DNA from: Thiohalocapsa sp. ML1
GTDB lineage: Bacteria > Pseudomonadota > Gammaproteobacteria > Chromatiales > Chromatiaceae
Length of the DNA: 64,000 nucleotides
Direction: 5' to 3'
NCBI RefSeq assembly: GCF_001469165.1
Contig: NZ_JABX01000005.1
Span: 62,001-126,000 of the forward strand
Part shown: positions 27,705 to 37,310 of the stretch, piece after piece
Position numbering within the stretch: position 1 is the first letter of the stretch
How the letters are laid out: each line of letters begins with the position of its first letter
Notes under the pieces: generated by a model
The model's database searches: none
What the model saw: only the letters and a program-made list of their open reading frames with translations
Told to the model about the DNA's origin: nothing
Translations under genes and position numbers: made by a program

Positions 27705-28541
27705 TTATTGTTTCGAGTCGGCGATCTGCGCGCGCAGCCGGGCAAGCTCCGCTTCGGCCTGTCGGCGCGCGGCGGCCTCGGTCTCCGCGCGCACGGTCGC
27801 GAGCTCGGCGCGCTGCTCGGCCGCGGTCCAGCCGGGCAGCACGAAGCCGGCATAGACCGGGTCGGCGCGCAGGCTGTCCCAGTCCGGCTGCGCGCAGAGG
27901 TCGCGTTGGCGGAACTGGAAGCCGGGCAGCACCCGCGAGCGGATGATGCCGTCGGTTGCCGGCAGCGGCACGTAGAGGCCGGAGGCATCCAGGCTGTAGA
28001 AGGCCTGGTGCTCGTCGCGATGGGAGAGGATGTAGTACTCGGGCACGCCGCCGCCGGCGTATTCGCCGTGCTTGGTGACGGTGTCGCGGCGAATGTCCCG
28101 CTGGCGCAGGTCGGACAAGGCCTCGATGCATAAGTCGAAGACGCCTGGATAGGAGGCCATGCCGGAGCGCAAGGGCTCGGGATTGTCCCGGCGCACCACA
28201 CCCAAGTCCGGCCGGCGGATGACGGTCTTCTCAGCCAGCGCCAGGCGAAAGCCCATGTCCAGCACCACCCAGTCGGCGATGGGATGCACCCTCAGGAAGT
28301 GCTCCAACAGGCCCATGAGCCATTTGTAGACCGCGATGGTGTCCCAGCTCGACACGGGCTTCTCCTCCAGCCGGCCATTGTTCCATTCGTAGCAGATGTC
28401 CGCGGCGTGGTAGTACTCCGCCCAATAGTCCGCCTCCGACACGCGGCGGCCGTCCTCGGAGCGGGGCTCAATGGCGTCGTCGGGGGCGGGATAGGCCTTG
28501 GTGCGGACCGGCGCGGGCTCGGTCGCTGCGCTGTGGGTCAT
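27705..28541 (-). CDS. Uma2-family (DUF820) protein, tandem copy B, 278 aa
   Basis: Second tandem Uma2 gene. The catalytic-domain residues Asp112, Glu140 and Lys157 are kept and the first 240 residues differ from copy A by only a few substitutions (for example PATDGII for PITDGIV). The C-terminal coiled coil is the shortest of the three: 35 residues (five heptads) fewer than copy A and 21 (three heptads) fewer than copy C. The tail is ARLRAQIADSKQ as in copy C. Near-identity of coding and spacer DNA points to recent duplication or ongoing gene conversion. Confidence 0.88.
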   Translation of the reverse strand: MTHSAATEPAPVRTKAYPAPDDAIEPRSEDGRRVSEADYWAEYYHAADICYEWNNGRLEEKPVSSWDTIAVYKWLMGLLEHFLRVHPIADWVVLDMGFRLALAEKTVIRRPDLGVVRRDNPEPLRSGMASYPGVFDLCIEALSDLRQRDIRRDTVTKHGEYAGGGVPEYYILSHRDEHQAFYSLDASGLYVPLPATDGIIRSRVLPGFQFRQRDLCAQPDWDSLRADPVYAGFVLPGWTAAEQRAELATVRAETEAAARRQAEAELARLRAQIADSKQ

Positions 28542-28879
28542 GACGGCAGAAAAAAGGCTGGAAACTGTGCCAAAGAGCCTAGCACAGGCGCCGAATCATG
28601 GCTTCGGCTTGCGAGTAGTAGCGGGAGCGCCCGCACGCCGGGCTGGCGGACTCAGCGCGCATCGTCTTGCCAAAAGGCCCGGTACCCGAAGGATGAGGCC
28701 GCGTCCGCCTAGAGTCGGCCATTCCCCGTGAACGCGACTCGGCCGATCCGCGGCACGGCGCCGACCGCTCAAGCCCCGACCTCGGACAGAGCATCACCGA
28801 CCACCGAAAACGGCCGCAACGAGCGTGACCCTGGAGCCCGCGGGAGCACCGGCAGCGCGGCGACGCCACCGATCGGCGC
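28542..28879. repeat. 338-bp spacer between Uma2 copies B and C, duplicated
   Basis: Duplicate of 27367-27704. Between them lies exactly one repeat period (1175 bp measured start codon to start codon). No gene seen. Confidence 0.9.
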
Positions 28880-29779
28880 TTATTGTTTCGAGTCGGCGAT
28901 CTGCGCGCGCAGCCGGGCAAGCTCCGCTTCGGCTTGCCGGCGCGCGGCGGCCTCGGTCTCCGCGCGCACGGTCGCGAGCTCGGCGCGCTCTGTCGCGAGC
29001 TCGGCGCGTGCGGCCTCGGTCTCGGCGCGCACGGTCGCGAGCTCGGCGCGCTGCTCGGCCGCGGTCCAGCCGGGCAGCACGAAGCCGGCATAGACCGGGT
29101 CGGCGCGCAGGCTGTCCCAGTCCGGCTGCGCGCAGAGGTCGCTTTGGCGGAACTGGAAGCCGGGCAGCACCCGCGAGCGGATGATGCCGTCGGTGATGGG
29201 CAGCGGCACGTAGCGGCCGGAGGCATCCAGGCTGTAGAAGGCCTGGTGCTCGTCGCGGTGGGAGAGGATGTAATACTCGGGCACGCCGCCGCCGGCGTAT
29301 TCGCCGTGCTTGGTGACGGTGTCGCGGCGAATGTCCCGCTGGCGCCGGTCGGACAAGGCCTCGATGCAGAGGTCAAACACGCCCGGATAGGAGGCCATGC
29401 CGGGTCGCAAGGGCTCGGGATTGTCCCGGCGCACCACACCCAAGTCCGGCCGGCGGATGACGGTCTTCTCAGCCAGCGCCAGGCGAAAGCCCATGTCCAG
29501 CACCACCCAGTCGGCGATGGGGTGGACCTTAAGAAAGTGCTCCAACAGGCCCATGAGCCATTTGTAGACCGCGATGGTGTCCCAGCTCGACACGGGCTTC
29601 TCCTCCAGCCGGCCATTGTTCCATTCGTAGCAGATGTCCGCGGCGTGGTAGTACTCGGCCCAGTAGTCCGCCTCCGACACGCGGCGGCCGTCCTCGGAAC
29701 GGGGCTCAATGGCGTCGTCGGGGGCGGGATAGGCCTGGGTGCGGACCGGCGCGGGCTCGGTCGCTGCGCTGTGGGTCAT
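28880..29779 (-). CDS. Uma2-family (DUF820) protein, tandem copy C, 299 aa
   Basis: Third tandem Uma2 gene and the first in the direction of transcription. The putative catalytic residues are the same as in copies A and B. It has a few private changes (FLKVHPIAD, SDRRQRDIR, LDASGRYVPLP, QSDLCAQ). The coiled coil is intermediate in length. Its upstream sequence only partly resembles that before A and B (shared GCCTAGCACAG block, otherwise diverged), so it probably keeps the ancestral upstream region, with A and B added by duplication. Confidence 0.88.
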   Translation of the reverse strand: MTHSAATEPAPVRTQAYPAPDDAIEPRSEDGRRVSEADYWAEYYHAADICYEWNNGRLEEKPVSSWDTIAVYKWLMGLLEHFLKVHPIADWVVLDMGFRLALAEKTVIRRPDLGVVRRDNPEPLRPGMASYPGVFDLCIEALSDRRQRDIRRDTVTKHGEYAGGGVPEYYILSHRDEHQAFYSLDASGRYVPLPITDGIIRSRVLPGFQFRQSDLCAQPDWDSLRADPVYAGFVLPGWTAAEQRAELATVRAETEAARAELATERAELATVRAETEAAARRQAEAELARLRAQIADSKQ

Positions 29780-29897
29780 GGCAATGCGAAAGCTGAAGGC
29801 TGTGGCGAAAAGCCTAGCACAGACATCCCGCTGCGGCAGCTCAGAGAGTGCCGGAAGCAGGTCCCGCCAATCGGTTCAGCGCCGCGCAGACATTAGG

Positions 29898-30064
29898 CCC
29901 TCGCTATCGAAATCGCTATCGCTATCGCTATCGAAATCGCTATCGAAATCGGTATCGACATCGAAAATCGACGGTGAGCGACATCGCACGTGTACGTCGC
30001 TTGAGCCTGTTGGGGTTAAGGCAAGCATTCCGATTCCGATTCCGATTCCGATTTCGATGCCGCT
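29898..30064 (-). repeat. ATCGNN-hexamer element with conserved core, inverted copy 4
   Basis: About ten ATCGCT/ATCGAA-type hexamers (29903-29970), then GCGACATCGCAC, the core TTGAGCCTGTTGGGGTTAAG (reverse complement of CTTAACCCCAACAGGCTCAA) and four CGATTC hexamers. It lies in the 367-bp spacer 29780-30146, which otherwise shows nothing recognisable. Confidence 0.75.
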
Positions 30065-30146
30065 GATGGTCCGGCCGTCCAGGCGTCGCCGACCGCGTTG
30101 CGGACGTTGCTGCCGGGGGCAGGCGTTTGGGGCGCCTGCGGCTTGT

Positions 30147-30593
30147 TCAGACCACCCAATCAACCAGATGCATGAGCGGGTCCTCGACCCGGGTCTCGCA
30201 GACGACGCGCCCGCGGACACTGGCGCCGGCGCGGTGCACGGCTTCCGGGTTGCCACTGACGAGGTAATGCCAGCGCGGCAGCGGGCGTCCCTCGGCGAGG
30301 CGGCGATAGGCGCAGGTCTCCGGAAGCCAGGCGGGTTCTTCCAGGTGCGCCGGCGTCAACGTGATGCAGTCGGCGACCTCGGCGGCGCGGTTGGCGTAGT
30401 CCGTGCAGCGGCAGGCGTTGCCGTCCAGCAGCCGGCAGGCGACGTTGGTGTAGTGCATCGCGCCGGTGTCCTCGTCCTCGTACTTGTTGAGGCAGCACTT
30501 GCCGCAGCCGTCGCAGAGGGATTCCCACTGCTCGGCGGTCATGTCGGCAAGCCGGGTCGTCTCCCAGAAGGGACCGGGCTTCGGCTCAGGCAT
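30147..30593 (-). CDS. ycgN: YcgN-family cysteine-cluster protein
   Basis: A 148-residue member of the YcgN (UPF0260) family, cytoplasmic proteins with a cysteine cluster likely to bind zinc or an iron-sulfur cluster; the function is unknown. The family pattern is visible as LCDGCGKCCLNKYEDEDTG, then VACRLLD, CRCTDY, VADC and a later TCAYRRLAEG. ATG 30593 is chosen because PGPFWETTRLADMTAEQWESLCDGC is the usual family N-terminus, in several pieces; upstream in-frame sequence is not conserved-looking. It is divergent from ogt across 88 bp. Confidence 0.92.
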   Translation of the reverse strand: MPEPKPGPFWETTRLADMTAEQWESLCDGCGKCCLNKYEDEDTGAMHYTNVACRLLDGNACRCTDYANRAAEVADCITLTPAHLEEPAWLPETCAYRRLAEGRPLPRWHYLVSGNPEAVHRAGASVRGRVVCETRVEDPLMHLVDWVV

Positions 30594-30681
30594 CGCGGCG
30601 GGCTCCCGAGCCCGGGGCTCGCTTGGGTTACACTCGCGCCGAGTATAACGAGCATGCCGGAGCCTGACTGCCGGAGCGATC

Positions 30682-31218
30682 ATGCCTTTTGATCCGTCCG
30701 TGCCTTCCCCCGCGAGCATCCGCGCAGCCGCGTCGCCTGGGCTGCTGCGCTGGGCCCTGCCGACGCCCATTGGTCGCATCGGGCTTTGCTGGCGTCCCGG
30801 CGCAGCAGGTAGCGACGGCGTGCTCACCCGGGTCGAGCTCGCCGCCGACGGGCTTGATGCACCGGTACCGCCGGCGCATGTGGCGGCCGCCTTCGCGGCC
30901 TACTTCGACGACGCCGATCAGGCCGTCGGGCTCCCTGTCGCGCTCGCCGGCACGCCGTTTCAGCAGCGCGTGTGGCGCGCCATCGCCGCGATCCCGTCCG
31001 GCAGGACCCGCACCTACGGCGAGCTGGCGGACGCGCTCGGCTCCGCCCCCCGCGCCGTGGGCGGTGCCTGTCGGGCCAACCCGTGCCCACTGGTGGTGCC
31101 CTGCCACCGCGTGGTGGGCCGGCGCGGACTCGGCGGCTTCGCTGGCGATACCGACGGCCGGCTCCTGGCCATCAAGACCTGGCTGCTCCGCCACGAGCAG
31201 GCGCTGCCCGCGGCATGA
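30682..31218 (+). CDS. ogt: O6-methylguanine-DNA methyltransferase
   Basis: Suicide repair protein that moves the alkyl group from O6-methylguanine to its own cysteine. The acceptor is Cys141 in NPCPLVVPCHRVVGR. The helix-turn-helix region FQQRVWRAIAAIPSGRTRTYGELA and the glycine-rich LGGFAGD after the active site are also present. The 178 residues fit an Ogt/MGMT without the Ada regulatory domain. Its stop overlaps the xerD start as ATGA, so the two genes are translationally coupled. Confidence 0.93.
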   Translation: MPFDPSVPSPASIRAAASPGLLRWALPTPIGRIGLCWRPGAAGSDGVLTRVELAADGLDAPVPPAHVAAAFAAYFDDADQAVGLPVALAGTPFQQRVWRAIAAIPSGRTRTYGELADALGSAPRAVGGACRANPCPLVVPCHRVVGRRGLGGFAGDTDGRLLAIKTWLLRHEQALPAA

Positions 31219-32144
31219 GCGCGCGGTCTGCCGCTGCCGGGTGCGATGAGGCGCCGGACCTGGATCTGGTGGAGGGCTTCACCGACGCTCTGTGGCTGGA
31301 GCGCGGGCTCTCCGCCAACACCCTGGCCGCCTATCGCTCGGACCTGACGGCCTTCCTGCGCTGGCTCGCCGCCGAGCGCGGGCGCGGGGCCTGCGCCACC
31401 GAGCGCCTGGATGTGCTCGACTACCTCGCCGTGCTGTCGCAGCAGGGCCGCAAGCCCAGGTCCACGGCCCGGCTCCTGTCTTGCCTGCGGCAGTTCTACG
31501 GCCACTTGCTCAGGGTCGGTCAGATCAGCGAGGACCCCTCCGCGCGGGTCGCGGCGCCGCGGCTCGGCCGGCCCCTGCCGAAGACGCTGAGCGAGCGCGA
31601 GGTGGAGTTGCTGCTCGGGGCGCCGGATACCGAGGACCCGCGCGGCCACCGCGACCGCACCATGCTGGAGGTGCTCTACGCCAGCGGGCTCCGGGTCAGC
31701 GAGCTGGTGACCTTGCGCCCCCAGGCGGTCAACCTGAACCAGGGCGTCGTGCGCATCACCGGCAAGGGCGACAAGGAGCGCCTGGTGCCCCTAGGCGAGG
31801 AGGCGACGGGCTGGCTCGACGCCTACCAGCGCGGCACCCGCGCCGTCATCCTGGGCGTGCGCCGCAGCGAGTACCTGTTTCCGACGTCGCGCAGCGACTG
31901 CATGACCCGGCAGGCCTTCTGGCTCCTGATCAAGCGCTATGCCGTGGAGGCGGGCATCCTGAAGCCGCTGTCGCCGCACACGCTGCGTCATGCCTTCGCG
32001 ACCCATCTGCTGAACCACGGCGCGGACCTGCGCGTGGTGCAGATGCTGCTCGGGCACAGCGACCTGTCGACGACGCAGATCTACACCCACGTGGCGCGCG
32101 AGCGCCTGAAACAGCTCCACGCGCGCCACCATCCGCGCGGCTGA
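31215..32144 (+). CDS. xerD: Site-specific tyrosine recombinase XerD
   Basis: Tyrosine recombinase that with XerC resolves chromosome dimers at dif under FtsK control. Catalytic residues read from the sequence are Arg160 (ASGLRVSEL), Lys184 (ITGKGDKE), His255 and Arg258 (SPHTLRHAFATHLL), His281 (LLGHSDLSTTQ) and the nucleophile Tyr290 (IYTHV). The 309-residue length and the N-terminal SAM-like core-binding domain (about 12-100) are normal. XerD rather than XerC is supported by the nearby dsbC, a classic xerD neighbour, though yajQ lies between them here. Confidence 0.93.
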   Translation: MSARSAAAGCDEAPDLDLVEGFTDALWLERGLSANTLAAYRSDLTAFLRWLAAERGRGACATERLDVLDYLAVLSQQGRKPRSTARLLSCLRQFYGHLLRVGQISEDPSARVAAPRLGRPLPKTLSEREVELLLGAPDTEDPRGHRDRTMLEVLYASGLRVSELVTLRPQAVNLNQGVVRITGKGDKERLVPLGEEATGWLDAYQRGTRAVILGVRRSEYLFPTSRSDCMTRQAFWLLIKRYAVEAGILKPLSPHTLRHAFATHLLNHGADLRVVQMLLGHSDLSTTQIYTHVARERLKQLHARHHPRG

Positions 32145-32287
32145 GCGGCAACGGGGCGGCTACGATTGTCGACACGGAGCGTTCGGATGCTGGAAGTTTC
32201 CCCGCCGTTCCTCTATCTTCGCCGTCTTTGCCGGTAGGTTAAGGGGCCGCTTATCGACCCGCCTGCCTGCCCCGAGCGGTCTGCCCT

Positions 32288-32770
32288 ATGCCATCTTTCG
32301 ATGTTACCGCCGAGTGCGATCTGCAAGAGGTCCGCAATGCCGTGGACCAGGCCAACCGTGAAATCGACACCCGCTTCGATTTCAAGGGCATCGACGCCAA
32401 GTTCGAGCTCACCGATGGCAAGATCCTGATGCGCGGCGAGCAGGAGTTCCACCTGCAGCAGATGCAGGACATCCTGCGCCAGAAGCTGGTCAAGCGAAAG
32501 GTGGACCTCGCGGCACTGGACGTCGGTGAGCCGGTCAGCACGTTGAATCAAGCGCGCCAGGAAATCGGTCTTAAGCAGGGGATCGACGCGGACACCGCCC
32601 GGCGCATGGTCAAGGCACTCAAGGCCAGCAAGATCAAGGTGCAGGCCCAGGTGCAGGGCGAAGAGCTGCGCGTCAGCGGCAAAAAGCGCGACGACCTGCA
32701 GCAGGCCATTGCACTGCTGCGCGCCGAAGACTGGGAGCTGCCGCTCGCGTTCACCAATTTCCGGGACTAA
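32288..32770 (+). CDS. yajQ: YajQ-family nucleotide-binding protein
   Basis: Cytoplasmic protein of the YajQ (UPF0234) family. Some members bind cyclic di-GMP and act with LysR-type regulators; others bind nucleotides or tRNA. The 160-residue sequence begins with the hallmark MPSFDVTAECDLQEVRNAVD and has FDFKGIDAKFEL and a late VQAQVQGEELRVSGKKRDDL. Both ferredoxin-like halves are present. With a GGDEF protein elsewhere in the window, a c-di-GMP effector role is conceivable but not shown. It is inserted between xerD and dsbC. Confidence 0.94.
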   Translation: MPSFDVTAECDLQEVRNAVDQANREIDTRFDFKGIDAKFELTDGKILMRGEQEFHLQQMQDILRQKLVKRKVDLAALDVGEPVSTLNQARQEIGLKQGIDADTARRMVKALKASKIKVQAQVQGEELRVSGKKRDDLQQAIALLRAEDWELPLAFTNFRD

Positions 32771-32792
32771 CCCGCCGGCGCGCTGGCGTCCC

Positions 32793-32862
32793 GACGCATA
32801 CCAGTTGACGCATACCAGTTGACGCATACCAGTTGACGCATACCAGTTGACGCATACCAGTT
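32793..32862 (+). repeat. Five perfect copies of the 14-mer GACGCATACCAGTT
   Basis: A 70-bp array, unit length twice seven, followed by a partial GACGATACCAT. It fills the 118-bp gap between yajQ and dsbC and ends 26 bases before the dsbC ATG. Every junction creates a TTGACG hexamer resembling a -35 box. Confidence 0.95.
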
Positions 32863-32888
32863 GACGATACCATCACCGAGGTTTCAGC

Positions 32889-33614
32889 ATGATCAAGCGT
32901 TTCGTCCAGGTCGGCCTTGCCACGCTGGTGCTCGCGGCCTTCGCCGCCGGTGCCGACGAGGCCGCCAATATCCGCGCCGCCCTGGCCAAGGTGTTGCCCG
33001 ACTACAAGCCCACCAGCGTCAAGGCGACGCCGATGAAGGGCCTCTACGAGGTGGAGATCGGTCCGCAGGTGATGTTCGTCACCGGCGACGGCCGCTATCT
33101 CATCGACGGCGCCATCGTTGATCTCAAGACCCGCGAGAACATCGCCGAGAGCGCCCAGTCGCGGGCGCGGCTGCGCGCCGTCGATCAGATCGGCGAAGAC
33201 AACATGATCGTCTTCAACGCGCCATCGTCGCAGCACACCGTCACCGTGTTCACCGACATCGACTGCGGCTACTGCCGCAAGCTGCACGAGCAGATGGATG
33301 GCTATGCCGACGAGGGCATCAGCGTGCGCTACCTGTTCTATCCGCGCACCGGCGCCGACACGCCGTCCTTCGACAAGGCCGTGTCGGTCTGGTGTGCGGA
33401 CGACCGCCAGGAGGCCATGACCCGTGCCAAGGCCGGCGCCCAGTTGCCGAAGAAGAGCTGCACCAACCCGGTGACCAAGCACATGGAGCTCGGCGAGATG
33501 ATGGGCATTCGCGGCACGCCGGCCATCATCCTCGACAACGGCGAGATGGTGCCCGGTTACGTGGAGCCGAAGCGCCTCGCCACACTGCTCGACCAGAGCC
33601 GCGCCAACAACTGA
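32889..33614 (+). CDS. dsbC: Thiol:disulfide interchange protein DsbC
   Basis: Periplasmic disulfide isomerase that corrects wrong disulfides, kept reduced by DsbD. The signal peptide (about 1-21) ends near FAAGADEA. The N-terminal dimerisation domain (about 25-85) leads to a thioredoxin fold with the active-site Cys126-Gly-Tyr-Cys129 and the cis-proline region GIRGTPAIIL. A second cysteine pair (SVWCADD and KKSCTNP) forms the structural disulfide of the family. The 241 residues are normal length. The 5' leader is dominated by a 14-bp repeat array. Confidence 0.94.
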   Translation: MIKRFVQVGLATLVLAAFAAGADEAANIRAALAKVLPDYKPTSVKATPMKGLYEVEIGPQVMFVTGDGRYLIDGAIVDLKTRENIAESAQSRARLRAVDQIGEDNMIVFNAPSSQHTVTVFTDIDCGYCRKLHEQMDGYADEGISVRYLFYPRTGADTPSFDKAVSVWCADDRQEAMTRAKAGAQLPKKSCTNPVTKHMELGEMMGIRGTPAIILDNGEMVPGYVEPKRLATLLDQSRANN

Positions 33615-33653
33615 CGCCGCACCGGACCCCCGAAGGGAATGGAGAAGCCCGTG

Positions 33654-34493
<840 letters not shown>

Positions 34494-34517
34494 GGCCGCA
34501 GGCCGCAGGCCGCCGGC

Positions 34518-37166
34518 TCACAGCATCCGCTTGAGGCGACACAGCGCTGCCAGCGCATCCTGGGGCGTCAGCGCGTCCGGGTTCAGCGCCTCCAGCGCAT
34601 GCAGCGCCGGGTGCGGTGCCGGCGGCGCGAACAGGCTGAGCTGCCTTGGGCCGCCGGTCTCGGCGGTGGCGGGTTGGGCAGCGGCCTCTTCTTCCAGCGC
34701 GCGCAGGCGTTCTCGTGCCCGCGCGATGACCCCCGCCGGCACGCCGGCGAGCGCCGCCACCTGCAGGCCGTAGCTCTGGTTTGCCGGCCCCTCGCGCACG
34801 CTGTGCATGAACACGATGCGATCGTTGTGCTCCACGGCGTCCAGGTGCAAGTTCGCGATGCCGGCATGCTCCTGCGGCAGCGCCGTGAGCTCGAAGTAGT
34901 GGGTCGCGAACAGCGTCAGCGCCCGCACGCGGGTGGCCAGCTCCACGCCGCAGGCCCAGGCCAGAGACAGCCCATCGAAGGTGCTGGTGCCGCGGCCGAC
35001 CTCGTCCATCAGCACCAGGCTGCGGTCGGTGGCGTTGTGCAGAATGTTCGCGGTCTCTTCCATTTCGACCATGAACGTGGACCGGCCGCCCGCCAGGTCA
35101 TCCGCCGCGCCGATGCGCGAGAAGATCCGATCCACGGGTCCGATGCGCGCCGCCGCCGCCGGCACGAAGCTGCCGGCGTAGGCCATCAGCACGATCAGCG
35201 CGGTCTGGCGCATGAACGTGGACTTGCCGCCCATGTTCGGCCCGGTGATCACCAGCATGCGCCGCCCGTCGTCGAGCCGCACCGGGTTCGGGATGAAGGG
35301 CTCGGCACCGCCGAGCACGCGTTCCACCACCGGGTGGCGGCCGTCGGCGATGTCGATGACGATGTCGTCTGTCAGCGTCGGCCGGCGCCAGTCCAGCATC
35401 GCCGCGCGCTCGGCGAGCCCCGCCAGCACGTCCAGCGTCGCGAGCGCCCGGGCGAGCCGCTGCAAGCCGTCGATGGACTTCCCGAGCGTCCCGAGCAGCG
35501 CGTCGTAGAGCGACTTCTCCAGCGCCAGCGCCCGCTCGCGGGCGGAGAGCACCTGATCCTCGAAGCGCTTGAGCTCCGGCGTAATGTAGCGCTCGGCGCC
35601 CTTGAGCGTCTGCCGGCGCTGATAGTCCGTCGGCACCTTGTCCGCGTGGGCGCGGCCGAGCTCAATGTAGTAGCCGTGCACGCGGTTGTAGCCGACCTTG
35701 AGCGCCGCGATGCCGGTGCGCTCGCGCTCGCGCCGTTCCAGCTCCAGCAGGAACTTGTCCCCGTGCTCGGCCAGGTCGCGCAGCTCGTCCAGCTCCGCAT
35801 CGAAGCCCGCCGCGAGCACGCCGCCGTCGCGGATCAGCACCGGCGGCGTCTCCACCAGCGCGCGGGTCAGCAGGTCGCGCGTGTCCGGGTGCTCGCCCAG
35901 GTCGGCGTCCAGCGCGGCGAGCAGGTCCGGTGCGGGCACGTCATCCTTTGACGCGAGGCACGCGTGCAGCGCCGGCAGCCGTGCCAGGGCATCGCGCAGC
36001 GCCGCTAAGTCCCGTGGCCTTGCGGTGGCGATGGCGATGCGCCCGACGATGCGCTCCAGGTCGGCAATGGCGGCCAGCTCCTCGCGCAGCGCGGCGCGGG
36101 AGCCCGCCAGCGCGCCCCCCGGCAGGAGCGCTTCGATGCTGTCGTGGCGTCGGCCGACCTCGCGGGCGTTGCGCAGCGGGCGGCCGATCCAGCGCCGCAA
36201 GAGCCGCGCGCCCATGGCCGTGCGGGTGGCGTCCATCACGCTGGCGAGGGTGTGGGCGTCGCCTGGCTCGCCGTCCGCGCGCAGGGGGGCGAGCAGCTCC
36301 AGGTTGCGCCGCGTCGCCGCGTCCAGGATCAGCGCGTCGTCGCGGCGCTCCGTGCTCAAGCCGCGCAGATGCGGCAGCTCGCAGCGCTGGGTGTCGCGGA
36401 CGTATTGCAGCAGGCAGCCCGCCGCGCCGACGGCGAGCGCGAGCCCGGTGCAGCCGAAGCCCGCCAGGTCCCGGGTGCCGAACTGCCGGCACAGCAGCCG
36501 CTCGGCGCTGTCGGCATCGAACAGCCAGGGCTGGCGGCGGGCGATGCTCGCCGGCAGCCGGCCGCCGGTGCCGAGCCGCTCCGGCAGGCGGCTGTCGTCC
36601 GCGAGCAGCAGCTCGGCCGGCCGCAGGCGCTCCAGCTCCGCCGCCAGCGCCGCAACCCCGTCCAGTTCCAGCACCGCGAAGCGCCCGGCGGCGAGCTCCA
36701 ACGCCGCGATGCCGAAGCGCGGCGCCGCCGCCGTGCCGCCCTCGGCGACGGCGCAGAGCAGGCTCTCGCGGCGATCGTCGAGCAGCGCCTCGTCGGTGAG
36801 CGTGCCGGGCGTGACCACGCGCACCACCTTGCGCTCCACCGGCCCCTTGCTCTTGGCCGGGTCGCCCTGCTGCTCGCAGATGGCCACGGACACGCCGGCG
36901 CGGACCAGCTTCGCCAGATAGCCCTCGACCGCATGGTAGGGCACGCCCGCCATCGGGATCGGCTGCCCGGCCGACTGGCCGCGCTTGGTCAGCGTGATGT
37001 CGAGCAGCGCCGCGGCGCGCTCGGCGTCGTGGAAGAACAGCTCGTAGAAGTCCCCCATGCGATAGAACAGCAGCATGTCCGGGTGCTCCGCCTTGATGCG
37101 CAGGTACTGCTGCATCATTGGGGTGTGCTGGGTTTGCGTGGACGGGGCGGGCGCGGAGTCGGGCAT
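34518..37166 (-). CDS. mutS: DNA mismatch repair protein MutS
   Basis: Recognises mismatches and small insertion/deletion loops and starts methyl-directed repair. The mismatch-binding Phe-X-Glu motif is in [11 protein letters not shown] near the N-terminus. The clamp/lever core follows, then the ABC-type ATPase with [13 protein letters not shown] (about residue 640) and the signature region [17 protein letters not shown]. The 882 residues are slightly more than E. coli (853). The start matches E. coli in placing HTPMMQQYL a few residues in. Upstream of the ATG there is no purine-rich ribosome site: a GTACTCC-type heptad array begins two bases before the start codon. Confidence 0.96.
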   Translation of the reverse strand: MPDSAPAPSTQTQHTPMMQQYLRIKAEHPDMLLFYRMGDFYELFFHDAERAAALLDITLTKRGQSAGQPIPMAGVPYHAVEGYLAKLVRAGVSVAICEQQGDPAKSKGPVERKVVRVVTPGTLTDEALLDDRRESLLCAVAEGGTAAAPRFGIAALELAAGRFAVLELDGVAALAAELERLRPAELLLADDSRLPERLGTGGRLPASIARRQPWLFDADSAERLLCRQFGTRDLAGFGCTGLALAVGAAGCLLQYVRDTQRCELPHLRGLSTERRDDALILDAATRRNLELLAPLRADGEPGDAHTLASVMDATRTAMGARLLRRWIGRPLRNAREVGRRHDSIEALLPGGALAGSRAALREELAAIADLERIVGRIAIATARPRDLAALRDALARLPALHACLASKDDVPAPDLLAALDADLGEHPDTRDLLTRALVETPPVLIRDGGVLAAGFDAELDELRDLAEHGDKFLLELERRERERTGIAALKVGYNRVHGYYIELGRAHADKVPTDYQRRQTLKGAERYITPELKRFEDQVLSARERALALEKSLYDALLGTLGKSIDGLQRLARALATLDVLAGLAERAAMLDWRRPTLTDDIVIDIADGRHPVVERVLGGAEPFIPNPVRLDDGRRMLVITGPNMGGKSTFMRQTALIVLMAYAGSFVPAAAARIGPVDRIFSRIGAADDLAGGRSTFMVEMEETANILHNATDRSLVLMDEVGRGTSTFDGLSLAWACGVELATRVRALTLFATHYFELTALPQEHAGIANLHLDAVEHNDRIVFMHSVREGPANQSYGLQVAALAGVPAGVIARARERLRALEEEAAAQPATAETGGPRQLSLFAPPAPHPALHALEALNPDALTPQDALAALCRLKRML

Positions 37167-37167
37167 T

Positions 37168-37219
37168 GGAGTACGGAGTGGGAAGTACGGGGGGAAGTAC
37201 GGAGTACGGAGTACGGGGG
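37168..37219. repeat. Heptad array GGAGTAC directly upstream of mutS
   Basis: GGAGTAC and variants (GGGAAGTAC, GGGGGAAGTAC) repeat about six times. It is the reverse complement of the unit in the array at 39808-39898. It lies in the divergent spacer between mutS and the gene at 37311. Confidence 0.88.
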
Positions 37220-37310
37220 GCCGTGTGCGAAGGGCGAATTGCGGGGTGCGACCGTGCTGTCGCCGCTCGCCGCTCGCAGGGCACTACGGAGCGGCTACAA
37301 TGCGCGGACT

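Noticed and set aside
26425-29779. Insertion sequence or transposon carrying the Uma2 copies
   Set aside because: No transposase, terminal inverted repeats or target duplication seen; a plain tandem duplication explains the 1175-bp period.
29739-30692. 317-codon plus-strand frame with Ser-Leu-Lys repeats
   Set aside because: The repeats are translated ATCGNN hexamers and the remainder is antisense to ycgN.
32793-32862. CRISPR-like array
   Set aside because: The five 14-bp units are directly adjacent with no spacers; the same holds for all other arrays in the window.
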